Positions 6,865 to 13,623 of a stretch of DNA of 64,000 nt are shown here, one piece after another; positions within the stretch are counted from its first letter, which is position 1, and every line of letters starts with the position of its first letter. The stretch lies in the NCBI GenBank assembly GCA_947632155.1, contig CANROF010000006.1, positions 1 through 64,000 of the forward strand, in the 5' to 3' direction. Below the pieces are notes generated by a model that made no database searches, had not been told where the DNA came from, and worked only from the letters and a program-made list of their open reading frames with translations. The translations under genes were made by a program, and so were the position numbers. This stretch comes from an uncultured Oscillospiraceae bacterium (GTDB lineage Bacteria > Bacillota > Clostridia > Oscillospirales > Oscillospiraceae).

Positions 6865-6919
6865 TAATGCATACGGCCGGGCAAAAATGACGGAAAACTT
6901 GTAAATTGGGAGGAATTTT

Positions 6920-7696
6920 ATGGAGGAAAACAATGCTGTGATCATCGCCATGACGGGCAAGGGCGGCGTGGGGAAGACGTCGCTGGCGGCTGTCATGATT
7001 GGGGAGCTGACAAGGGCGTTCCCCGGAAAGCGCATTCTGGCCATCGACGCCGACCCCGCCGTGGGGCTCTCCACCGCCCTGGGGGTGGAGGTGGGCGTCA
7101 CCGTGGACGACATCCGCCGGGAGTTCGTCAGCACCGTGGAGGGGGGCGACGGCAGGTCGGCTCTGGAGCTCTTGGGCGACGCCCGCTTCCGGCTCTTCGA
7201 CGCGCTGGTGGAGAAGGACGGCTTCAGCTTCCTGGCCATCGGCCGGCCGGAGGCCGCCGGGTGCTACTGCAAGGTCAACGCGTACCTCAAGGACGTCATC
7301 AGCGTCCTTTCGCAAAACTTCGATTACATCGTCATCGACGGCGAGGCCGGCATTGAGCAGGTGAATCGCCGCGTCATGGAGCGTGTGACGCACCTGGTGC
7401 TGGTGACGGACGCCAGCCGCAAGGGGGTGCAGGTCATCCACACCATCCGGGACGTGGCGCGGGAGCTGGTGATGTACGACAAGGTGGGCGCCATTTTAAA
7501 CCGCCTGCCGCCCGCGGCCCTGGAGCGGGGCGTGGACATCGGCGACATCCCGGTGCTGGCAGCCATCCCCTCCGACGACGGCCTTGCGGGCCTCGACATG
7601 GAGGGTGAGAGCGTCCTGACGCTGCCGGAGAGCTCCCCGGTGGTGAAGGGAGCCAGGCAGGCCCTCCGCGCCCTTGGGATTTTGAAAAACGAATGA
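6920..7696 (+). CDS. CooC/AcsF-type nickel-maturation ATPase (MinD family)
   Basis: The 258-residue protein opens with a deviant Walker A motif, GKGGVGKTS (residues 13-21), and continues with AIDADPAVGLSTALG, the switch region of MinD/CooC ATPases. Residues 115-117 are C-Y-C, matching the C-x-C through which CooC dimers bind nickel. CooC and AcsF use ATP to help insert nickel into CO dehydrogenase and acetyl-CoA synthase. A GGGAGG site precedes the ATG. It is the first gene of an operon whose next three members are radical dehydratase-family proteins. That is unusual, since those enzymes use iron-sulfur clusters only. The family assignment is firm; the client protein is unknown. Confidence 0.8.
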   Translation: MEENNAVIIAMTGKGGVGKTSLAAVMIGELTRAFPGKRILAIDADPAVGLSTALGVEVGVTVDDIRREFVSTVEGGDGRSALELLGDARFRLFDALVEKDGFSFLAIGRPEAAGCYCKVNAYLKDVISVLSQNFDYIVIDGEAGIEQVNRRVMERVTHLVLVTDASRKGVQVIHTIRDVARELVMYDKVGAILNRLPPAALERGVDIGDIPVLAAIPSDDGLAGLDMEGESVLTLPESSPVVKGARQALRALGILKNE

Positions 7697-7706
7697 GGAG
7701 GCCCGT

Positions 7707-8900
7707 ATGAAGGATTTAAAACACCTCTACTACCTTGAAAATCTCCTCCAGGAGAACAACAACGAGCTGGTCCGCCAAGCCCGGGAGCAGGGCCGCAAAT
7801 GCGTGGGGACGGTCTGTTACCAGATCCCCGAGGTCCTGCTGAACCTCCCCGGGTGCTTCTCCGTGCGTATGCGCGCGCCGCGCACCAGCTCCATGGAGAT
7901 GGGGACCTATTACATGACCTCCCTCACCTGCGAGTACTGCCGGGCGCTTTTGGAGCGGGGGCTGGAGGGGGGCTTCCAGTTCCTGGACTGCCTTTTCGAC
8001 CCGGCAAGCTGCTCCCAGATGGCCGACTGCGCCGAGAACATCGAAAAGTTGGAGCTGTGCACCGCCCCGGGCTTCTTCGCACAGCACGTGGACACCCCCA
8101 TGAAGGACGACGAAAACGGCGTTTCCCATATGGTGAACATGTGCCGCGTCCGGGTCCTCCAGAAGCTCCACGAGGCCTTCGGCGTGGACGTCTCCGATGA
8201 GGCCATTTTGAAGGCCGTGGAGCTCCACAACGAGGTCTGCGGCCTCATCACGGAGCTGGGGCGTTACCGGGCGGAGCTCCGGCCCCGCATCACGGGCTAC
8301 GAGTTCTCGGTCTTCTGCCTGGCCACCTACTGCTGCCCCAAGGACCTGCTGCTGCCCATCCTCCGGGAGACGGCGGAGGAGCTCAAGACCCGGGAGCCTG
8401 ACGAGAAGCCGCCCTACCGCATCCGCGTGGCCGTGGCCGGGGCGGAGATCGACGACCCGGACTTCATAAAGCTCATCGAGGACACCGGGGCCTACGTGGC
8501 GGTGGACCGCTACTGCTTCGGCTCCTTCCCCGGCCGGCAGCGCATCGAGCTGGACACGGAGAGCGGCGAGGACCTCCTGACCCAGATCTGCCGCAAATAC
8601 GTGGCCGAGTGCCAGTGCCCCCGGTACATGAACACCTCCAAGGTCGCCAGCCGCAAGGCGTACATAGACAGACTGGCCCGGGAGTATAGCTGCGACGGCG
8701 TTATATTGCAGCAGATAAACTTCTGCAATTTCTGGGGCTACGAGCGGGCCGGGGCGGCCCATGTGCTGACCACGGACTATAGCTGGCCCGTGCTGAGCAT
8801 CGACCGGCCCTACACCGTGGGGATGTCCGGCCAGATCCGCACCCGTGTCCAGGCGTTCATCGAGCGCGTGGAGCTGAAAAAGATGGGAGGGAACAGATAA
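7707..8900 (+). CDS. 2-hydroxyacyl-CoA dehydratase-family subunit (HgdB-like)
   Basis: The 397-residue protein has the layout of the smaller subunit of 2-hydroxyacyl-CoA dehydratases and benzoyl-CoA reductases: an N-terminal cluster region with Cys at GTVCYQIPE and LTCEYCRALLE, F-D-P-A-S-C-S-Q-M-A-D-C, and a C-terminal half (RIRVAVAGAEIDDPDFIKLIEDTGAYVAVDRYCFG...) that repeats the fold. These cysteines would bind a [4Fe-4S] cluster. The enzymes remove water from 2-hydroxyacyl-CoA through a ketyl radical after one-electron priming. It lies 10 bases after the ATPase gene and touches the next gene. The substrate cannot be told from sequence; a double-cubane reductase-type role is an alternative. 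Confidence 0.8.
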   Translation: MKDLKHLYYLENLLQENNNELVRQAREQGRKCVGTVCYQIPEVLLNLPGCFSVRMRAPRTSSMEMGTYYMTSLTCEYCRALLERGLEGGFQFLDCLFDPASCSQMADCAENIEKLELCTAPGFFAQHVDTPMKDDENGVSHMVNMCRVRVLQKLHEAFGVDVSDEAILKAVELHNEVCGLITELGRYRAELRPRITGYEFSVFCLATYCCPKDLLLPILRETAEELKTREPDEKPPYRIRVAVAGAEIDDPDFIKLIEDTGAYVAVDRYCFGSFPGRQRIELDTESGEDLLTQICRKYVAECQCPRYMNTSKVASRKAYIDRLAREYSCDGVILQQINFCNFWGYERAGAAHVLTTDYSWPVLSIDRPYTVGMSGQIRTRVQAFIERVELKKMGGNR

Positions 8901-10439
8901 ATGGGAAAAGCCATAAATTCCGAGCCCCTGGGAAAATTCTACAAGGGCGGCAAGACCCGCACCCGCCGGGAGTGGCGGGGCGTTCAGGACACATGGTATG
9001 ACTACACCTGCTGGCTCCACAACTGGGGCTCCATGCTGAAATTTTTGGCAAAGCCCCAGAATTTAAAGGGCTTCCTCCACTACCGCTGGATGCAAAACTA
9101 CCTGGCGACCCCCGATTTCATCGACCGCCACACTGAGGGCCTCCGGGGCCCGCAGCTCCGGGTCGCCCACAAGGAATTTGATTTCATCGTCTCCCACGTG
9201 TGCGACACCATGAGCGCCATCTTCGCCGGGGACGCCGCCATCGGCGGCAAGGAGGAGGTCCGCCGCCAGACCGTCGTCATGGACGAGAACATGATGACCC
9301 AGATCATGAACGGATTCCCCAATCTGAAGGCCCGCTGCGTCCAGATACCCATCGTCTACATGCCCTCCACCGTCCAGCAGGAGGGGGTCCTCTACTACAT
9401 CGATCGGGCCCAGGAGTTCGGCATCCCCGGGGACGTGTGCCCCATGCCGGCGGCGGAGCTGGGCGCGGTGTTGGAGGACGACTTCCCGAAAACCGGCATC
9501 TGCGCCCTCCAGTGCAACACCACCTGCGACGGGTCTTTGATGGGCAACGGCATTGAGGAGCGGCGCTACGGCATCCCCACCCACCAGGTGGCCGTGCCCA
9601 TCCGCTACACCGACCCCGCCACCCGGGACTACGCCGCCCAGGAGATAAAGAACGCCATCAGATTCGTGGAGGAGCAGACCGGGGAGAAGTGGGACTGGGA
9701 TTACTACTTCAAGAACATCAAAAACTTCAATAAGGAGACGGAGTATTTCCGCCAGTGGCTGGAGATCAGCCGCACCGAGTTCCCCCAGGTCATCGGCAAC
9801 AACGTGGCCCTCTACCGGGACGCCTATTACCAGGTGGCCGGAGGCCGGGACGAGGCGTTTGTGGAGAACGAGCGCCAGATCTGTGAGATCATGGAAAAAG
9901 CCTACCGGGAGCGGACCCCCGTGGTCAGCAAGGTCCGTCACCGGGCCATCCTCTGGGGCGTCCAGGCCCAGTATTACACCGCCTTCCCCCTGTGGCTCCA
10001 AAACTGCTGGGGCATCGTGCCGCTTATCGACATGCTGAGCCTCACCTCCACCGACATCTACAGCGAGGACGACAAGGAGCAGGCGTACTACGACATGGCG
10101 GACATGTACGCCAAGATGAACATGCGCAACCGCTCCGAGGGCGGCTACGAGGTGGGCGTGGAGGACCTGTGGCGCTTCTGCGAGGAGTTTAACGCGGACG
10201 TGGTCATCATGTACGAGCACATCGGCTGTAAGTCCATGACCGGCTACCACGGCCTCTTCGACCAGGAGGCCGCGCGGCGCGGCATCCACCTCATCTGGGT
10301 GACCCACGGCCTCATGGACCCCCGGAAGGCCAGCCGCCAGAGCATGCGCACCGATGTCAACCGCTACATGCGGGCGGTGCTGGGCGAGGAGCCCCTGGAC
10401 CCGTCGCTGGAAGAGTTCGATGACAGCAACGCATGGTGA
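8901..10439 (+). CDS. 2-hydroxyacyl-CoA dehydratase-family subunit (HgdA-like)
   Basis: This 512-residue partner is longer than typical alpha subunits (about 420-480). The family features are Cys at IVSHVCDTM, CVQIPIVYMPS, GICALQCNTTCDGS and a C-terminal MYEHIGCKSMTGYHG, which is the place of the usual substrate-pocket and cluster motif before the final Rossmann-like part (GIHLIWVTHGLMD). Its ATG directly follows the stop of the upstream subunit, with the ribosome site inside that gene. The two together should form a heterodimer with one cluster each. The extended, tryptophan-rich N-terminus (EWRGVQDTWYDYTCWLHNWGSML) is unlike the well-studied glutaryl and lactoyl enzymes. Confidence 0.75.
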   Translation: MGKAINSEPLGKFYKGGKTRTRREWRGVQDTWYDYTCWLHNWGSMLKFLAKPQNLKGFLHYRWMQNYLATPDFIDRHTEGLRGPQLRVAHKEFDFIVSHVCDTMSAIFAGDAAIGGKEEVRRQTVVMDENMMTQIMNGFPNLKARCVQIPIVYMPSTVQQEGVLYYIDRAQEFGIPGDVCPMPAAELGAVLEDDFPKTGICALQCNTTCDGSLMGNGIEERRYGIPTHQVAVPIRYTDPATRDYAAQEIKNAIRFVEEQTGEKWDWDYYFKNIKNFNKETEYFRQWLEISRTEFPQVIGNNVALYRDAYYQVAGGRDEAFVENERQICEIMEKAYRERTPVVSKVRHRAILWGVQAQYYTAFPLWLQNCWGIVPLIDMLSLTSTDIYSEDDKEQAYYDMADMYAKMNMRNRSEGGYEVGVEDLWRFCEEFNADVVIMYEHIGCKSMTGYHGLFDQEAARRGIHLIWVTHGLMDPRKASRQSMRTDVNRYMRAVLGEEPLDPSLEEFDDSNAW

Positions 10440-10454
10440 TTGGAGGAAACCGAC

Positions 10455-11243
10455 ATGAAATACTACGGAGGCTGCGATGTGGGCTCCACCTACACCAAGG
10501 CCGTTATATTGGATGAAAATGGAAAAATCGTTGCCCACACCACCCTGCACAGCAAGATAAACCCGGAAAGATCCGCGCGCCTTGCCATGGAGGACGTCTT
10601 AAAGCAGGCCAACCTCGGGAGTGAGAGCGACCTCACCTACCTCATCGGCACCGGCTACGGGCGCAACAAGGTCCCCTTCGCTGACGAGAACATCTCCGAG
10701 ATCTCCTGCCACGCCATGGGCGTCCACGTCACGGACCCCACGGTGCGGGCCATCATCGACATCGGCGGCCAGGACGTGAAGGGCATCGCCGTGGACACCG
10801 ACGGCACGGTGAAGAACTTCGCCATGAACGACAAGTGCGCCGCCGGGACGGGCCGCTTCTATGAGGCCATGGCCCGGAGCTTCGAGATGAGCTTAGAGGA
10901 GTTTTCCAATCTCTCCCTCTCCGCCAAAAACGTCATCCCCATCACTGCCCAGTGTACCGTCTTCGCGGAGAGCGAGGTCATCAGCCTCGTGGGGGAGGGC
11001 AAGCCCATGGACGAGGTGGCGGCGGGTATCCAGATGGCCGTGGCCAAGCGGTGCTTCGTCATGGCCAAGAAGGCCGGGGCCGCCACCAGCATCGCCCTCA
11101 CCGGCGGCTGCGCCAAGAACGCGGGCCTCAAAAAGGCCATCGAGCAGGTACTGCATCTCAAAGTCATTGAGCTGAAGACCGACCCCCAGCTCATGGGGGC
11201 CCTGGGCGCGGCGGAGTACGCCCGCAGGAAGGCCAAGAGGTGA
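10455..11243 (+). CDS. 2-hydroxyacyl-CoA dehydratase activator ATPase (BadF/HgdC family)
   Basis: The start is the ATG at 10455, with GGAGG 8 bases upstream; a TTG at 10440 would overlap that site. The 262-residue protein has the ASKHA nucleotide-binding fold: GCDVGSTYTKAVI at the N-terminus, IIDIGGQDVK and IALTGGCAKNAGL. Two cysteines, in NDKCAAGTGRF and GGCAKN, are those that bridge one [4Fe-4S] cluster between the two subunits of the homodimer. ATP-driven opening fires one electron into the dehydratase, which then turns over many times. Length (about 260) matches the single-domain activases HgdC and FldI. The gene lies right after the two dehydratase subunits. Confidence 0.9.
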   Translation: MKYYGGCDVGSTYTKAVILDENGKIVAHTTLHSKINPERSARLAMEDVLKQANLGSESDLTYLIGTGYGRNKVPFADENISEISCHAMGVHVTDPTVRAIIDIGGQDVKGIAVDTDGTVKNFAMNDKCAAGTGRFYEAMARSFEMSLEEFSNLSLSAKNVIPITAQCTVFAESEVISLVGEGKPMDEVAAGIQMAVAKRCFVMAKKAGAATSIALTGGCAKNAGLKKAIEQVLHLKVIELKTDPQLMGALGAAEYARRKAKR

Positions 11244-11425
11244 ACGAATTGAAGATTTGTAAGCTTATCATGAAGATTGCCGCCATCTTAGCGGGCGTCT
11301 TCGCCGCGCTGACGGCGCTTTCCATGGCGGTGTACTTCTTCAACCTGGACATGAAGGCCGCCGCCCTGGCCCAGCCGCTGGTGAACAAGATCTATAATTT
11401 CAGAAAGCGTGAGCCGCTGCCGTGA
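11240..11425 (+). CDS. Small single-pass membrane protein (61 aa)
   Basis: A GTG at 11240 overlaps the activator's stop codon; a TTG at 11252 is an alternative start. The product has one hydrophobic helix, IAAILAGVFAALTALSMAVYFF, flanked by a lysine-bearing N-terminus and a basic C-terminal tail. Its last four bases overlap the next gene's start. I recognise no family. Its position inside the operon argues that it is real and may hold the complex at the membrane. Confidence 0.55.
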   Translation: MNELKICKLIMKIAAILAGVFAALTALSMAVYFFNLDMKAAALAQPLVNKIYNFRKREPLP

Positions 11426-12120
11426 CGCCCCTGTTTGACGGCCTCATCCGGGAGGTCCTGGCCCTCACCGCCGGGGCCCGGCCGCTGAAGCCGGGCTCCT
11501 GGCCCGACGCCGGGCGGCGGAATCTCGTGCTGCAAAGCGAGATGGCCTTTGAGCTTGGCCCCGGGCGCACGCCGGCGGTGAGCCTCTTCGCCGCGGCGCC
11601 GGACGGCGCGGTGCCGGAGGGGGACGCCCTTTTCCTTTTAGGCCCGGACCTGCCGGAGCTGAAAAAAAGCGGGCCCTACGCCCGAATCGCCCTCCTGCGG
11701 GTGAAGCCGGAGGTCTGGGAGGACGAAAATACGCTCTATAACGCCCTCACCCGCCTGCGCAACGCCCGCTACAGCGTGAGCCCCGCGGGCTACATGCCCC
11801 GGGTGGACTCCAGCGCCGGCCGCGAGCCGGTGCGGGTGAGCAAGGAGGCGCTAAAGGCAGGGCTTACGTTCTCCGGCGCCGCCGGGTGCTACCGGGACGC
11901 CTACCGCAGATACCCGGAGGCCCTGGGCCTCACCCAGATCTTCGTCACCGACCCTGAATTCGACTACGCGGCCTTAGAGCGCCTGTCCCAAAGCTGCGCC
12001 GGCGTCATCGCGGCCCTGGACCACATCCTGAAGGACTTCAAAATGGACTGCGACACCTGCAAGCTCAAAACCGTCTGCGCCGAAGTAGACGGCCTCCGCG
12101 AGCTGCACTTCAGGAAATAG
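11422..12120 (+). CDS. Protein possibly related to acetyl-CoA synthase (CdhC/AcsB) internal domain
   Basis: The 232-residue protein is the last gene of the operon and overlaps the previous gene by four bases (GTGA). Its centre, VRVSKEALKAGLTFSGAAGCYRD followed by LTQIFVTDPEFDYAAL, recalls the 'R-I-S-K-E-A...G...I-x-T-D' stretch of the acetyl-CoA synthase beta subunit. The A-cluster region is absent. Instead the C-terminus has C-D-T-C-K-L-K-T-V-C-A-E-V-D, a plausible metal site. The resemblance is partial and judged by eye. It gains weight from the CooC-type nickel ATPase in the same operon. If it is wrong, this is simply an uncharacterised cysteine-tail protein. Confidence 0.4.
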   Translation: MTPLFDGLIREVLALTAGARPLKPGSWPDAGRRNLVLQSEMAFELGPGRTPAVSLFAAAPDGAVPEGDALFLLGPDLPELKKSGPYARIALLRVKPEVWEDENTLYNALTRLRNARYSVSPAGYMPRVDSSAGREPVRVSKEALKAGLTFSGAAGCYRDAYRRYPEALGLTQIFVTDPEFDYAALERLSQSCAGVIAALDHILKDFKMDCDTCKLKTVCAEVDGLRELHFRK

Positions 12121-12146
12121 CACTATCGCGCCTTCGTCGCATCAGG

Positions 12147-12341
12147 TTGTCAAAAAACTCAAATTCAATATTTTTTCCAAGGACATGTGCCTTGGAAAAA
12201 ATCCCTTTTGTCGCCCAAGTGTGCCCCAACGGGGCGCGCGCAGGGCGACAGTAGGGAAATTTACGCTGAATTTCGCAAAATTCAGCGTAAATTTCCCGCA
12301 CGTTCCCCTTGTCGGAAAAGCCCGTCAGGGCTTTTTCGACA
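12147..12341 (+). repeat. Structured dispersed repeat, copy A (195 bp)
   Basis: The element starts TTGTCAAAAAACTC and holds four hairpins: TCCAAGG-ACATGTG-CCTTGGA (12176-12196); a GCCCC/GGGGC hairpin (12222-12234) inside TTGTCGC/GGGCGACA flanks; a long stem with arms GGGAAATTTACGCTGAAT and ATTCAGCGTAAATTTCCC (12254-12297); and AGCCC-GTC-AGGGCT before TTTTTCGACA. The element lies 26 bases after a stop codon. A second copy at 53875-54065 has the same order and flanks but different stem bases that still pair. The covariation means the folded structure is under selection. Confidence 0.8.
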
Positions 12342-12346
12342 GGCTA

Positions 12347-12375
12347 ACACGGGCGGGTTCGTAACCCGCCCGTGT
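12347..12375. terminator. Strong palindrome between convergent genes
   Basis: ACACGGGCGGGTT (12347-12359) and AACCCGCCCGTGT (12363-12375) form a perfect 13-bp stem with a 3-base loop. It lies between the plus-strand operon and the minus-strand AP2 gene. No T-run follows directly on either strand, so it may act with the adjacent repeat. Confidence 0.5.
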
Positions 12376-12437
12376 ATGAGGCTCATATATTTCTTAACTT
12401 AATGACATTACCCCGCGTCCGCCGGTTATTTCATTTT

Positions 12438-13568
12438 TTATCCATTCGTCTCGATCTGAAATTCCCCGTTCGTCCTGGCGGCGCGGTAGTAAAACGGGTT
12501 TTCCGCCGCCCAGGCCGGGTCGGACCGGGCCCGGGCCTCGTAGCGCTCAAAGGCCCGGACGTAGCCCTTGTGCAGGACCTCCTCCGCGTCCAGCCGCGCC
12601 CGCACGGCCCGGTCAAAGGACGCGTAGTGCCCCAGGTCGTAGTGCTTGCCCTGGAACGTGATGGACGCCCGGTATTTCCCGCCGCGCATGAGATAGAGCC
12701 CGCGAAAGCCAGATTTGTTCCTGCCCGTGTCCGCGCAGGAATTTTTTAATACCTCAAGGCAGGTGTCGTCCTGATAGTGCATGTGCTCGTGCATTTTGGC
12801 GCTCTGGTCCCGGTTCCAGCACCCGCAGCTCCGGGTGAGGCCCCGCAGGAGGCTCTCGGTGTGGACGTCCAGCTCGCTGCCGCAGTCGCAGCGGCAATGC
12901 CAATAGCTGCCCCTGGCCCGGTCGGACCGGGCCACATGGTAAAGCGCCGTCAGACGGCCGAAGCGCTGTCCCGTCAGATCGTATTTGTTGCGGGCGGCGT
13001 CGCGCCTTTTGCAGCCGCAGCTTCGCGTGCGGCCGCTTTTCAGCGCCGCGGCCTGGACCGCCCGCTCTCTCCCGCAGCTACAGCGGCAGAGCCACCGCGC
13101 GTTGCCGTTTCTGTCGTTTTCGGCCCGCCCCAGGACCGTGAGTTCCCCGAATTGCCGCCCGGTCAGGTCCTCGGCCCCGCCGCGTTGGGCGCGCTCCCCG
13201 GGGACGCAGCCGCAGTCCTGTCTTTTGCCGCCCAGGAGCTCCTGGCGCGTGGCAAGTATTTCGCCGCCGCAGTCGCACCGGCAGCGCCAGCGTATGAGCC
13301 CGCCGCCGGTCCGGAGGCCCGAGTCCTCCGTCACCGTCAGCATACCGAATTTCCGGCCGATGAGGTCGGTGACCCCCCGCCGCGCCGGGGCCGGCGCGCA
13401 GCCGCAGCTTTGGACGGCGCCGCTTATGAGCTCATGCCGCACGGCCAGTATCTCGCCGCCGCAGTCGCACCGGCAGCGCCAGAGCACGCTGCTGCCCCGC
13501 CTTTGGCCGGAATCCTCCGTCACGGTCAGCATTCCGAAGCGCTGACCCGCCAAACCAGCGTTTTTCAT
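12438..13568 (-). CDS. AP2-domain protein with four zinc-ribbon-like repeats
   Basis: The ATG at 13568 follows GGAGAG by 5 bases; an ATG four codons earlier has no ribosome site. The 376-residue protein has four tandem ~60-residue modules (about residues 1-245). Each has 'G-x-x-F-G-x-L-T-V', then W-R-C-R-C-D-C-G-G, then a closing S-C-G-C. Each module offers four cysteines for zinc. A C-terminal AP2-type domain follows (SGFRGLYLMRGGKYRASITFQGKHYDLGHYASFDRAVRARLDAEE). Phage HNH-AP2 proteins share these parts, but no HNH nuclease motif is visible, so it is more likely a DNA-binding factor. The gene lies 55 bases after the giant surface gene on the same strand and is probably read from the same transcript, which would tie its expression to the invertible switch. 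Confidence 0.7.
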   Translation of the reverse strand: MKNAGLAGQRFGMLTVTEDSGQRRGSSVLWRCRCDCGGEILAVRHELISGAVQSCGCAPAPARRGVTDLIGRKFGMLTVTEDSGLRTGGGLIRWRCRCDCGGEILATRQELLGGKRQDCGCVPGERAQRGGAEDLTGRQFGELTVLGRAENDRNGNARWLCRCSCGRERAVQAAALKSGRTRSCGCKRRDAARNKYDLTGQRFGRLTALYHVARSDRARGSYWHCRCDCGSELDVHTESLLRGLTRSCGCWNRDQSAKMHEHMHYQDDTCLEVLKNSCADTGRNKSGFRGLYLMRGGKYRASITFQGKHYDLGHYASFDRAVRARLDAEEVLHKGYVRAFERYEARARSDPAWAAENPFYYRAARTNGEFQIETNG

Positions 13569-13585
13569 ATCTCTCTCCATACGCG

Positions 13586-13614
13586 TCGGCGGCAGAGAGA
13601 TTCCCCGCCGCCGA
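13586..13614. terminator. Intercistronic hairpin between surface-protein and AP2 genes
   Basis: TCGGCGGC (13586-13593) pairs with GCCGCCGA (13607-13614) around a 13-base loop. No T-run follows, so it is more likely an mRNA-stability or attenuating hairpin than a full terminator. Confidence 0.4.
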
Positions 13615-13623
13615 CAGTTCAGA

